A stretch of 64,000 bases of DNA, taken from the NCBI GenBank assembly GCA_030611885.1, contig JAUWOY010000005.1, forward strand, positions 1-64,000, given 5' to 3'. The stretch's first letter is position 1; the number at the start of each line of letters is the position of its first letter. Below are positions 32,617-40,544 of this stretch, piece by piece. A program made the position numbers and the translations under genes. The DNA comes from Chloroflexota bacterium. GTDB taxonomy: Bacteria > Chloroflexota > Anaerolineae > VGOG01. The notes beneath the pieces are model-generated. The model made no database searches, was not told where the DNA came from, and saw nothing but the letters and a program-made list of their open reading frames with translations.

Positions 32617-33549
32617 ATGACGCCGCTTTGGGGAGGGATTGAGGCGGGTGGCACGAAATTTGTGTGCGCCGTGGGCAGCGGCCCCGACGATCTCCGAGCG
32701 GAGGCGCGCTTTCCCACCACCACGCCAGAAGAGACCATCGGCCGGGCCATTCGGTTTTTTCAGCAGCATCAGGGGCTCGGTCGGAGACCCTCGCCCAACG
32801 GTTGGAGACCTTCGCCCAACTCGGAGCCCTTGACAGCCATCGGCATCGCCTCTTTCGGCCCAGTAGATCCGAACCCGGATTCGTCTACCTTTGGCCACAT
32901 CACCACCACGCCCAAGCCGGGTTGGGCTAACACCGACGTTGCCGGAGCGGTCCGGCGGGCGCTGGGTGTAGCGGTGGGCTTCGATACCGACGTGAACGCC
33001 GCCGCCCTGGGCGAACACCGCTGGGGCGCTGCCCAGGGAGTGGATACCTTCGTCTACCTGACCATCGGCACGGGCATTGGCGGGGGAGGCATGGTCAACG
33101 GGCAGTTGATCCACGGCCTGATCCACCCGGAGATGGGGCACATTCTCGTTCCCCACGACTGGGATAGCGACCCCTACGCCGGTTCTTGCCCCTACCACGG
33201 CGATTGCCTGGAGGGGTTGGCAACTGGCCCGGCCCTGGAAAAGCGTTGGGGGCAGCGGGGCGAGATGCTGCCCGCAGACCACCCCGCCTGGCCGCTGGAG
33301 GCCAAGTACCTGGCCCTGGGCCTGGTGAACATCATCTGCATCCTGTCACCCCAGCGCATCATCATGGGGGGCGGCGTGATGCAACAGCCCGTGCTCTTCC
33401 CGCTGGTGCGGCGGGAAGTGCAAGAGCTACTCCACGGCTACCTGCAGGCGCCGGCGATCCTGGAGCAGATAGACGATTACATCGTGCCGCCAGGGTTAGG
33501 CGATCGGGCTGGAGTGCTGGGCGCCATCGCGTTGGCGCAGCAGGTGTAA
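32617..33549 (+). CDS. ROK-family sugar kinase, fructokinase-like
   Basis: A 310-residue ROK kinase. [15 protein letters not shown] at the start is typical of ROK fructokinases (ScrK/GmuE type). The zinc site is present: [11 protein letters not shown], then [26 protein letters not shown] and [11 protein letters not shown] complete the ATPase fold. A repeated RRPSPN/WRPSPN peptide at about residues 56-67 is encoded by a tandem 23-base unit (about 32779-32824) and looks like an insertion in a loop. Substrate specificity for fructose is likely, not certain. Confidence 0.9.
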   Translation: MTPLWGGIEAGGTKFVCAVGSGPDDLRAEARFPTTTPEETIGRAIRFFQQHQGLGRRPSPNGWRPSPNSEPLTAIGIASFGPVDPNPDSSTFGHITTTPKPGWANTDVAGAVRRALGVAVGFDTDVNAAALGEHRWGAAQGVDTFVYLTIGTGIGGGGMVNGQLIHGLIHPEMGHILVPHDWDSDPYAGSCPYHGDCLEGLATGPALEKRWGQRGEMLPADHPAWPLEAKYLALGLVNIICILSPQRIIMGGGVMQQPVLFPLVRREVQELLHGYLQAPAILEQIDDYIVPPGLGDRAGVLGAIALAQQV

Positions 33550-33571
33550 AAGTCGCCATGCGACAAGACAG

Positions 33572-33607
33572 GCCCGCGGCCCCGCTTTCGGGGTTGCGGG
33601 CTCTGTG
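33572..33607 (+). terminator. Terminator, second copy of the duplicated module
   Basis: GCCCGCGGCCCCG pairs with CGGGGTTGCGGGC, four-base loop, then TCTGTG, ending the ROK transcript. Confidence 0.65.
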
Positions 33608-33610
33608 CGT

Positions 33611-33639
33611 TTGCGTAAGTGTCGGCGTTGGGTTATAAT
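33611..33639 (+). promoter_or_regulatory. Promoter, second module copy, before RAYT
   Basis: TTGCGT at 33611-33616, 17-base spacer, TATAAT at 33634-33639. The sequence from TTTGCGTAAG to GTTGGGTTATAAT is nearly the same as at 32513-32542. Confidence 0.7.
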
Positions 33640-33650
33640 TAGACAGTAGA

Positions 33651-33682
33651 GACCCTAAGGGTTTTGAAAACCCTTAGGGTCT
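33651..33682. repeat. Family B REP palindrome upstream of RAYT
   Basis: GACCCTAAGGGTTTT / AAAACCCTTAGGGTC perfect 15-base arms, one-base loop. Confidence 0.9.
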
Positions 33683-33711
33683 GGATGCGAACACCGGAAA
33701 GGAGAAGCGCG

Positions 33712-34341
33712 ATGACTGGACCTGCTACTCTCCAATACAGCCAATACTATCACATCTACAATCGTGGCAACAACCGCGAAAACATCTTCATCGAGGAACG
33801 CAACTACCGCTACTTCCTCAAACTCTATGCCAAGTACATCGGGCCCATCGCCGATACCTATGCCTATTGCCTGCTACGAAACCACTTTCACCTCCTGGTT
33901 CGGATCAAAGCGGTGGAAGAGCAGGAAAAGACCCTTAGGGTTTCGGAAACCCTAAGGGTCTCCGGAGCCTTCACTCCACTAGTCCCCAGCCAGCAATTCG
34001 GCAATCTGTTCAACTCCTATGCCAAAGCGATAAACAAAGCTTATCAGCGCACAGGCAGCCTTTTTGAACATCCATTTGGCCGCATCCCAGTGACCTCAGA
34101 TGCGTACTTTGTTTACCTGATCACGTACATTCACCAGAATCCACAGAAACATGGCTTCGTTGACGATTTCCGTCTTTGGCCCTATTCCTCATATCATACG
34201 ATACTTTCCACGAAACCCACGCGCCTGAAGCGGAGTGAGGTGCTGGCCTGGTTCGATGGACCGACGGAATTTCAGGCGTCACACCAGCAGGTGGTGAACG
34301 AATACCAGATTGCATCGCTGGTGCCGGATGACTTCGACTAG
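33712..34341 (+). CDS. REP-associated tyrosine transposase (RAYT, Y1 family)
   Basis: A 209-residue IS200-like Y1 transposase. The HUH metal motif is HFHLLV (about residues 61-66) and the catalytic tyrosine lies in YLITYIHQNPQKH (about 140-150). It has no paired IS ends; instead it is bracketed by family B REP palindromes at 33651 and 34340, as RAYT enzymes are. A third palindrome sits inside the gene and encodes EKTLRVSETLRVSG (about residues 72-85). ATG 33712 follows AAAGGAGAAG. The protein may still be active, as the insert lies between the HUH and tyrosine motifs. Confidence 0.9.
   Translation: MTGPATLQYSQYYHIYNRGNNRENIFIEERNYRYFLKLYAKYIGPIADTYAYCLLRNHFHLLVRIKAVEEQEKTLRVSETLRVSGAFTPLVPSQQFGNLFNSYAKAINKAYQRTGSLFEHPFGRIPVTSDAYFVYLITYIHQNPQKHGFVDDFRLWPYSSYHTILSTKPTRLKRSEVLAWFDGPTEFQASHQQVVNEYQIASLVPDDFD
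33930..33961. repeat. Family B REP palindrome inside RAYT gene
   Basis: GACCCTTAGGGTTT / AAACCCTAAGGGTC in frame within the transposase gene. Confidence 0.9.
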
Positions 34342-34372
34342 ACCCTAAGGGTTTCCAAAACCCTTAGAGTCT
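34340..34372. repeat. Family B REP palindrome downstream of RAYT
   Basis: AGACCCTAAGGGTTT / AAACCCTTAGAGTCT (mostly paired), overlapping the RAYT stop codon. Confidence 0.88.
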
Positions 34373-34385
34373 GGGGGAGAAAAGA

Positions 34386-35510
34386 ATGTCACTGCCCAAT
34401 AGTGCCAACAACATGATAGTCTTCGACGGTCACAATGACACGCTGGTACACTTCTACCTGTTAGAGCGTAGCGAGGGTCGCTCATTTCTTGCGCGGAGTG
34501 AAAAAGGCCATCTCGATCTCCCCCGCGCTCGCGAAGCTGGATTTGGCGGTGGTTTCTTTGCTATCTTTGTTCCGTCTCCCACAGTGGACTACTCGGTGTC
34601 ACCGTCCCCTGATCTGCTCATTAGAACAAAGAACGGGTACGAGGTGAAGCTGGCCGATCCAATAGATTTCGATTACGCCTACGGATTTACCAACGAGGTG
34701 ATCACCAGCCTGTTTCGCCTTGAGGAAGCCGCGGAGGGCGCAGTCAAGGTTGTGCGAAACGTCGAGGAACTGGTGGATTGCTTGGATCAAAATGTGTTGG
34801 CCGTCGTCCTGCATTTCGAGGGCGCTGAGGCGATAGATCCCAAATTGCACAATCTGGAAGCGTTCTACCAACTGGGCTTGCGTTCGCTGGGCATCACCTG
34901 GAGTCGTCCCAACGCCTTCGGTTGGGGTGTCCCTTTCAGATACCCTGCCTCTCCGGACATCGGGCCAGGTTTGACCGAGGCGGGTAAGGAATTGGTGCGG
35001 GCCTGCAACGAGCTCGGCATCATGCTTGACCTATCACACCTCAACGAACAGGGTTTCTGGGACGTGGCGAAACTGTCCGACGCCCCCCTGGTGGCGACAC
35101 ATTCGGCAGCGCATGCCCTTACGCCCAGAACACGCAACCTGACTGACGAACAACTGGAGGCCATTGGCGACTCGAACGGGGTAGTGGGCGTCACCTTCAC
35201 CATCCATGATTTGCGCTCCGACGGCAGACTCGAGGGAGATGTCCCGCTGACGGACTTGATACGTCACATTGATCATATTGCACAGCGCATCGGAATTGAT
35301 CACGTCGCCTTTGGCTCTGACTTTGATGGAGCCACGATACCGAAAGAGATGGGAGATGTCACAGGATTCCCCAGACTTCTCGGAGCGTTGCGCGAGCAGG
35401 GGTTTGATGATGACGCTTTGCGCAAGCTGACCCATGAGAATTGGATTCGCGTGCTTCGAGACACTTGGAGAGAGAAACCAGGTTTTTTGTCGTCTAAACC
35501 AAGCCAGTGA
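34386..35510 (+). CDS. M19 membrane-dipeptidase family peptidase
   Basis: A 374-residue zinc dipeptidase of the renal dipeptidase (M19) family. Metal-ligand landmarks: DGHNDT (14-19), HFEGAEAI (about 142-149), DLSHLNEQGFWD and THSAAHALTPRTRN; a further FGSDFDGA loop closes the site. ATG 34386 follows GGGGGAG. The last ~12 residues (EKPGFLSSKPSQ) come from a family A repeat that overlaps the end of the gene. Confidence 0.93.
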   Translation: MSLPNSANNMIVFDGHNDTLVHFYLLERSEGRSFLARSEKGHLDLPRAREAGFGGGFFAIFVPSPTVDYSVSPSPDLLIRTKNGYEVKLADPIDFDYAYGFTNEVITSLFRLEEAAEGAVKVVRNVEELVDCLDQNVLAVVLHFEGAEAIDPKLHNLEAFYQLGLRSLGITWSRPNAFGWGVPFRYPASPDIGPGLTEAGKELVRACNELGIMLDLSHLNEQGFWDVAKLSDAPLVATHSAAHALTPRTRNLTDEQLEAIGDSNGVVGVTFTIHDLRSDGRLEGDVPLTDLIRHIDHIAQRIGIDHVAFGSDFDGATIPKEMGDVTGFPRLLGALREQGFDDDALRKLTHENWIRVLRDTWREKPGFLSSKPSQ

Positions 35511-35571
35511 TTGCTTTTTAGACGTTCTGGAGCGCCCCAAAATGCCTTATCAAGCGAAAAACCTGGTTTCT
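35473..35571. repeat. Family A element, third copy
   Basis: AGAAACCAGGTTTTT at 35473 and AAAAACCTGGTTTCT at 35557-35571. Its left end supplies codons to the peptidase C-terminus. Confidence 0.8.
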
Positions 35572-35615
35572 GAGCGAAAACTCAAAAAAGTAATCTATCA
35601 CAAGGAGGTTCAACT

Positions 35616-36257
35616 ATGCGTGCTTTTCTTCTCATCCTGATAATAATCATCTTGATTGTCATCAGTTTCGCGCTTGTAATCGGCGTTGCCCTGGGCGTGG
35701 GCTGGATACTCACCCTTATCTTGCCCTTCTCCTTGTTCGAGGCAACTCTTCTGGCTATGATTGCCGCCCTGATCATCTGGATCATCTGGCGCAACGTCCT
35801 CCGCTCAGCCGACACCTTCGACTTCTATGAAGATGAGGAAGAGGAAACAGAACCTGATCTCGATGAGATTCCTATATCTCGGTTCTGCGGGACGGATGCG
35901 GATAGAACCTGGGAGAACTGGTTTCGGTACTTGATAGCCAACACCATCTACGAAGACCTCCTCGATTCACCTGGTTGGATCGGCCAGATGAATGAGGAGT
36001 ACCTGCAAAAGCTATCCATTCGCCTGACGGATGCAGCGATAGCAACACTGAAGCGCAAATCGCCTCGTGCCAAACGGGTGAGGGTGACTAAGGGGATGCT
36101 GAAACAGGAGATGACCAAGATGGGGCAGCAGCCATACGATGACGACATCCTGGACACGGCAGTCAGCGCCATCAACGTCGAGTTGGTCTCCTCCCAGGAG
36201 GAGTTGAGGGAAGTGATCAGGGGGAAGTTGTGGGATGAACCTGCGGATGTATTCTAG
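35616..36257 (+). CDS. Uncharacterised two-TM membrane protein (system gene 1)
   Basis: A 213-residue protein following AAGGAGG. Two TM helices (about residues 4-30 and 40-62) are followed by a strongly acidic stretch (EDEEEETEPDLDE) and a cytoplasmic helical domain. Within that, KLSIRLTDAAIATLKRKSPRAK and a basic run VRVTKGMLKQEM could bind nucleic acid or a partner. No family recognised. The gene overlaps the next by 23 bases, forming an operon with the SMC-like ATPase. Confidence 0.8.
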   Translation: MRAFLLILIIIILIVISFALVIGVALGVGWILTLILPFSLFEATLLAMIAALIIWIIWRNVLRSADTFDFYEDEEEETEPDLDEIPISRFCGTDADRTWENWFRYLIANTIYEDLLDSPGWIGQMNEEYLQKLSIRLTDAAIATLKRKSPRAKRVRVTKGMLKQEMTKMGQQPYDDDILDTAVSAINVELVSSQEELREVIRGKLWDEPADVF

Positions 36258-36444
36258 AATCTCCGAGTTTCTCGATTCGCTTTTCCGGGAAGAGCTCAAC
36301 GATCAGACCAGGTATGATCCAGAAGTGGTCCGGTTGGTAAAAAAGCACCTGGTACGGGGAGCGCTTTACCCACGGGTCGGGCTTCGACTGGCCAAGGAGT
36401 TGGGCCAGCTTGCCAAAACGCGCGCTGCGGAAGGTGATCAATGA
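36235..36444 (+). CDS. Small protein (system gene 2)
   Basis: A 69-residue protein: ISEFLDSLFREELN, DPEVVRLVKKHLVRG, RLAKELGQLAKTRAAEG. Mostly helical and basic, no family recognised. It overlaps both neighbours (23 bases before, four bases after), so the three genes are tightly coupled in translation. Likely an adaptor between the membrane protein and the ATPase, by position only. Confidence 0.7.
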   Translation: MNLRMYSRISEFLDSLFREELNDQTRYDPEVVRLVKKHLVRGALYPRVGLRLAKELGQLAKTRAAEGDQ

Positions 36445-38501
36445 GTTGGATAGTGGCGAAACTGAGCATAGCAGGAATCAGAGGCGTCCTGGATCGAGGC
36501 GGCGATTTCGAGTTAGCCAGGGATCGCTCTCCTGGATCAATCGCCCTCTACGCGCCCGGCGCCTGTGGCAAAAGCAGTTACGCGGACGCAGTCGAATATC
36601 TCTTCTCAGAGGATGGCAGGGTCGCTCATCTCGGTAAAGGCGAACTCCCTCACGTGCTGGCTGAGGAAAGAGGCATAAAGCCCCAAGTCTCCGTGACGCT
36701 TGTTGATCCAAAGTCAGGAGAATCAATCCCGATCACCCGCCTGGTCAGGATGAGCCGGGTTGACAATATGCCGCCAGAACTTCTGCCGATCATTCGCGCT
36801 GCCCCTGCTCATCGCGTCCTGCGTCAGCACGACCTCAGGCGCTTCGTCGTTGCTATGACCCCCGGCGCCAAGTACGCCGAACTGTCCCGCTGGTTTGGTC
36901 TAACGCGCCTGGAAAAAATCCTGGAGCATTTAGAGATAACCTCGAACGTGCTGGAAAGCCGCGACTTCGAGCGGGAGGTTGAGGAGCGGGTGCAAGACAT
37001 CGCCAGACACACCGACCACACCGTCACCGAGCACGACGAACGCGCGGTGTTGGACTGGTGCGAGGCCGAGGCCGAGCGGCATCTAGGCGCCAGACTGGCC
37101 ATAGACTCGCTACAGGGAATGAAAAAAGCCATTCGAACATTAAAACAGCTTCAGGGTCGAATCATACTGGCCTCTGATGTAGCCGAGCTTTACCAGGCCA
37201 AGCTTACTTTGGAGCAGATAGCGACCGGCCTGGTTTCTCCAGATGGTCAGCTCCAACTCTGCCATACCGCCTTGACTGCTGCGGTGGTAGCAGAACGGCA
37301 CACCGCGAGTCTTTTTACCGCGTCCAAGCACGGCGTCTTTCAAGAGGTGTGGGAGGCAGCCAGCGGGGTTTTAGAGTCGCGCCTTACAGACGAATGTCCC
37401 GTTTGTCGCACGCCGTGGGTGCGCAGCCACATCGGTTCTCAGGAAGGGGCCTTGATCTCTCTGACCAGCAGGCGGAACGAACTCACCGAACTTGCCGCCG
37501 CTCGAAGCGAGCAGCAGAAGGCCACCCGTGAACTCGAAACGGCGATCAGGGCATTAGAGGCGCGTCTGGCCAAGACCTCAGCCCAGGCAGCGAAGCTATC
37601 GCTATCAGAGGTTGAAACCCAAGCCACCGAACTCGTGGAAGCTGCAGGAGCGCTCTCCACGACCGACCGCTTCCCCTCCCAGTTGCAGGGTGAGTGTGAA
37701 GAATTGTTGAGCCGCTGCCGCCAGTTTGTCGTTACGAGATTACGCCCTGCGCTCCAAAGCCTCCACATCTCAAAGGTGCCGGCGACCGACCAGGTACAGG
37801 CGACGATTGCGCATTTGCAGGCCTTGTGGGATGCGCTGATTCGGCTCAAAGAACTACGCCGCGAGCGGGAAGAATATCGAAACATCAAGCGTGACTTCAA
37901 CGTCGTGGCGGATGTCATTCGAGAGCGGGCGGCCACTACGGTGAATGATGTCGTAGCGGCTCTCCGGGATGACGTGCAATCCATCTACCAAATGATTCAC
38001 CCGACGGATGCCGTGCCCAACATTCACATCGTTCCCGACGCCGAGTCGAAGACGCTGACCGTGCAAGTTGATTTTCACTCATCTGACAGGCCGGTTCCGC
38101 CTGCTGGTTACCTCAGCGAGTCGCAAATAAGCACTCTGGGCCTGGCGTTGTTCATAAGCTCCATTGGCCTGTTCAATCGCCGGTTCCCCTTCCTATTTTT
38201 GGACGACGTTGTCTCCTCGTACGATGCGGAGCACAAAGAGCGAATCGTGGACTTGATCGCCGAGCGACTGGGTGGGTTTCAGGTATTTCTGACCACCCAC
38301 GACTGGCGCTTCTATGCGATGCTGAAAGACCGCCTCCACGACAAAGGCTGGCTATTTGAGCGCATATCGGGATGGGATTTTGAGCACGGGCCCAAGCGAG
38401 AAGTTGACGCACTTCGACCAGATCGCATCAATACCAGAAGTTTTGCAGATTTTACAAAATCGCCGACAGAAAGCTGTCAACGGATTCAGGGATCGGATTG
38501 A
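36441..38501 (+). CDS. SMC/Rad50-like ATPase (system gene 3)
   Basis: A 686-residue ABC-type ATPase of the RecF/Rad50 kind. Walker A is APGACGKSSYADA (about 39-51). Two coiled-coil regions surround CPVC (CPVCRTPW, about residue 319), a possible zinc-hook-like turn. The signature is YLSESQISTLGLALF, Walker B is FLFLDDVVSSYD, and the switch histidine is in FLTTHDWRFY. Walker B has DD rather than DE. The C-terminal ~15 residues derive from a family C repeat. Tight coupling to a membrane protein and a small protein suggests a membrane-linked DNA-handling or defence function, which is inferred. Confidence 0.85.
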   Translation: MSWIVAKLSIAGIRGVLDRGGDFELARDRSPGSIALYAPGACGKSSYADAVEYLFSEDGRVAHLGKGELPHVLAEERGIKPQVSVTLVDPKSGESIPITRLVRMSRVDNMPPELLPIIRAAPAHRVLRQHDLRRFVVAMTPGAKYAELSRWFGLTRLEKILEHLEITSNVLESRDFEREVEERVQDIARHTDHTVTEHDERAVLDWCEAEAERHLGARLAIDSLQGMKKAIRTLKQLQGRIILASDVAELYQAKLTLEQIATGLVSPDGQLQLCHTALTAAVVAERHTASLFTASKHGVFQEVWEAASGVLESRLTDECPVCRTPWVRSHIGSQEGALISLTSRRNELTELAAARSEQQKATRELETAIRALEARLAKTSAQAAKLSLSEVETQATELVEAAGALSTTDRFPSQLQGECEELLSRCRQFVVTRLRPALQSLHISKVPATDQVQATIAHLQALWDALIRLKELRREREEYRNIKRDFNVVADVIRERAATTVNDVVAALRDDVQSIYQMIHPTDAVPNIHIVPDAESKTLTVQVDFHSSDRPVPPAGYLSESQISTLGLALFISSIGLFNRRFPFLFLDDVVSSYDAEHKERIVDLIAERLGGFQVFLTTHDWRFYAMLKDRLHDKGWLFERISGWDFEHGPKREVDALRPDRINTRSFADFTKSPTESCQRIQGSD

Positions 38502-38585
38502 ACGGATTCAGGCCCGTATTGGGCAGAAGAAGTCTCACCAGATATGTGATTATCCGTTCAATTCGTTCCAGAAATCCGTTGACAG
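38474..38585. repeat. Family C element
   Basis: CTGTCAACGGATTC and CGGATTGAACGGATT on the left are answered by TCCGTTCAATTCGTTCC and ATCCGTTGACAG on the right, 112 bases in all. The left end overlaps the ATPase gene 3' end. Second copy at 40344-40432. Confidence 0.85.
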
Positions 38586-38772
38586 TGTGCCCTACGTAAA
38601 AAGTGCAAAACTACTGAATACTTTCCTCTCTTCAAGATCCACCCCAACCCCCGTCTTTGGCCTGTATCTGGCGCCTGTCCTGATCCTTGCCCTGAGTAGC
38701 CGCATCCCAAGCTGGCGCGGTGGTATTTGCTTGCGCTATTATGTTAACGCTGCTCTCATCGGAGGAGAGGCA

Positions 38773-39057
38773 ATGCCCAAGTTGCACCGTTTACGCCGAG
38801 TCAAGTGGGGCGCTATTGGTCTAACCGCCCTCTTTCTCGCCATTGTCGAAGCTTACTACTACTTCCTCCGGGGTGTGCCGCTCATTGATGACCTGGTTGA
38901 TTGGCTGATAGGAATGACCGGCGCGGTGGTGCTGGCGGGAACGACTCGAAGTGTTGGGCGGGAAGTTAGATGTCGAGTCCTGGTCAGGCCAGGGCACCCG
39001 CTTGACGGCCCGTATCCCCCTGCAGAAAGCATACATTCAGAGGAGGAGCACCGGTGA
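38773..39057 (+). pseudogene. Sensor histidine kinase remnant (internal deletion)
   Basis: ATG 38773 with GGAGGAG starts an N-terminus with two TM helices (WGAIGLTALFLAIVEAYYYF and [14 protein letters not shown]). The reading frame then passes without a dimerisation or ATPase core into sequence that, in another frame, reads [20 protein letters not shown]. That is the very end of a histidine kinase ATPase domain. About the whole catalytic middle is missing and the frame is shifted, so the kinase is dead. It directly precedes its response regulator. Confidence 0.75.
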
Positions 39058-39698
39058 TTCGCGTAATCGTCGCTGACGACCACCACCTGGTGCGGCAGGG
39101 CATCCGCGCGCTGCTGGAGAGAGCCGACGACATCGAAGTCGTTGGCGAAGCGGCCGACGGCCAGGAAGCCGTCGAACTGGTGCAGCGGCTGGCTCCCGAC
39201 GTGCTGTTGATGGACATCGCCATGCCGCGCTTGAATGGGACCCAAACCACTGAGCGGGTTCGCGCCCTGGGGGTGGCGACGCAGGTGGTGATCCTCTCGA
39301 TGCACTCCGACGAAACCCTGGTGCGGCAGACGCTGCGAAGCGGGGCCAGAGGCTATCTGCTCAAACGCTCCGTCACAGAAGAATTGCTGCTGGCTGTCCG
39401 TGCTGCCAGCCGGGGCGAAATCTATCTCAGCCCGGCTATTTCCGCATCACTCCTGGATGAATTCTTAACCCATCCGGCTGACTCCGAGGAACCCGGCCTC
39501 TTCGACCTGCTCACGCCGCGAGAGCGCGAGGTACTGTAGCTTATCGCCGAAGGACACACCAACACCGCCATCGCCCAGATGATGAACATCAGTGTGAAAA
39601 CCGTGGAAAAGCACCGCGCCAACCTGATGTCCAAGCTGAACGTGCACGACGTGGCTGGGCTCATGCGCACCGCCATCAAACACGGCCTGGTCTTCTAG
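39054..39698 (+). pseudogene. NarL/LuxR-type response regulator with in-frame amber stop
   Basis: From GTG 39054 (GAGGAGGAG upstream). The receiver domain is complete: [25 protein letters not shown] with the phospho-Asp, and LLKRSVTEE. It runs into the LuxR helix-turn-helix, where LTPREREVL is followed by TAG (39537-39539) in place of the usual glutamine. The frame then continues LIAEGHTNTAIAQMMNISVK and on to a stop at 39696-39698. A single CAG-to-TAG change explains this. Without readthrough the DNA-binding half is lost. Confidence 0.8.
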
Positions 39699-39766
39699 GA
39701 TTTTCGATTTGCGATTTTCGATTTCCGAATTCGACAATCGTAAATCGGCAATCGAAAATCGAAGGA
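39699..39766. repeat. Family D repeat left of the four-helix-bundle gene
   Basis: GATTTTCGATTTGCGATTTTCG units answered by CAATCGAAAATCG: an imperfect inverted repeat. Confidence 0.8.
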
Positions 39767-39773
39767 GGTTGGG

Positions 39774-40127
39774 ATGGACAAAGAGGATTTGAAAAAGCGG
39801 ACGAAGCACTTTGCGCTGCGGGTGATTCGCCTGGTGGAAGTCTTACCAAAGACGCGAACGGCTCAAGTGATTGGCAATCAACTCTTGCGATCAGCCACAT
39901 CGGTGGCGGCGAATTATCGGGCTGCGTGTCGGGCGCGTTCACAGGCCGATTTCGTTTACAAGTTGGGTCTCGTGGAGGAAGAGGCCGACGAATCTCTCTT
40001 TTGGCTGGAAATGGTGGTGGAAACCGACCTGATGCCGGCAGCCCGTGTGCAGGATCTGACCCAGGAAGCCGACGAGCTCACGGCCATCTTCGTTGCCTCC
40101 CGCAAGACGGCCAAGAAGAAGAAGTGA
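39774..40127 (+). CDS. Four-helix bundle protein (S23/IVP family)
   Basis: A 117-residue protein of the four-helix-bundle family first known from 23S rRNA intervening sequences. Typical stretches: RTKHFALRVIRLVEVLPKT, AQVIGNQLLRSATSVAANYR, ADFVYKLGLVEEEADESLFW. The ending is very lysine-rich. Relatives include the Avd accessory proteins of diversity-generating retroelements, but no reverse transcriptase is nearby. The gene lies exactly between two family D repeats, like a passenger of a mobile unit. ATG 39774 follows GAAGGAGG, which lies at the repeat edge. Confidence 0.88.
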   Translation: MDKEDLKKRTKHFALRVIRLVEVLPKTRTAQVIGNQLLRSATSVAANYRAACRARSQADFVYKLGLVEEEADESLFWLEMVVETDLMPAARVQDLTQEADELTAIFVASRKTAKKKK

Positions 40128-40187
40128 TTTACGATTTGCGATTTCCGAATTAGAAATCGGCAATCGAAAATCGAAAATCGAAAATCG
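40128..40187. repeat. Family D repeat right of the four-helix-bundle gene
   Basis: ATTTACGATTTGCGATTTCCG units and the complementary AATCGGCAATCGAAAATCG run. Confidence 0.8.
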
Positions 40188-40212
40188 GACCCCGAAATGG
40201 GGTCTTTTTTTT
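40188..40212 (+). terminator. Intrinsic terminator
   Basis: GACCCC / GGGGTC with a five-base loop followed by eight T. Ends the four-helix-bundle transcript. Confidence 0.88.
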
Positions 40213-40287
40213 GTTCAAAGGTAGGGTAATACCCCATAGACAGGCAAGCTAGTTTATGCTAGAATGAGAGTGCGAATGAAGGCATTC

Positions 40288-40490
40288 AGACCTCCAAGTT
40301 TTTTCATAGCACCCCAGAGTAGGGGGATAGAAAGCACGGATTGCTGTCAACGGATTCTTTAAACGGATTGAACGGAAAATGTCACGCGCGGAACTCCAAT
40401 CCGTTCAATTCGTTCCCGGAATCCGTTGACAGTTACCCTCATCCCCCCGCTTTGACGTGCTATGAGTTTTTTAAGAAACCTCCGAGGTCT
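40288..40490. repeat. Palindrome split by a nested family C element
   Basis: Outer arms: AGACCTCCAAGTTTTTTCATAGCAC at 40288-40312 (given here in parts AGACCTCC, TTTTTTCATAGCAC) and GTGCTATGAGTTTTTTAAG with CCGAGGTCT ending at 40490. A family C element (40344-40432, CTGTCAACGGATTC ... ATCCGTTGACAG) lies in the middle. The rest of the 40213-40544 gap shows no gene. Confidence 0.65.
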
Positions 40491-40544
40491 TAGATATGCT
40501 TCATGATGAAGCTGTCAATAGAAGTCAGCTACGAGAGGTAAACC

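Noticed and set aside
39537-39539. Pyrrolysine (amber) recoding in the response regulator
   Set aside because: The expected residue is glutamine in a DNA-binding helix, one base away from TAG, and the neighbouring kinase is also broken. A nonsense mutation is simpler.
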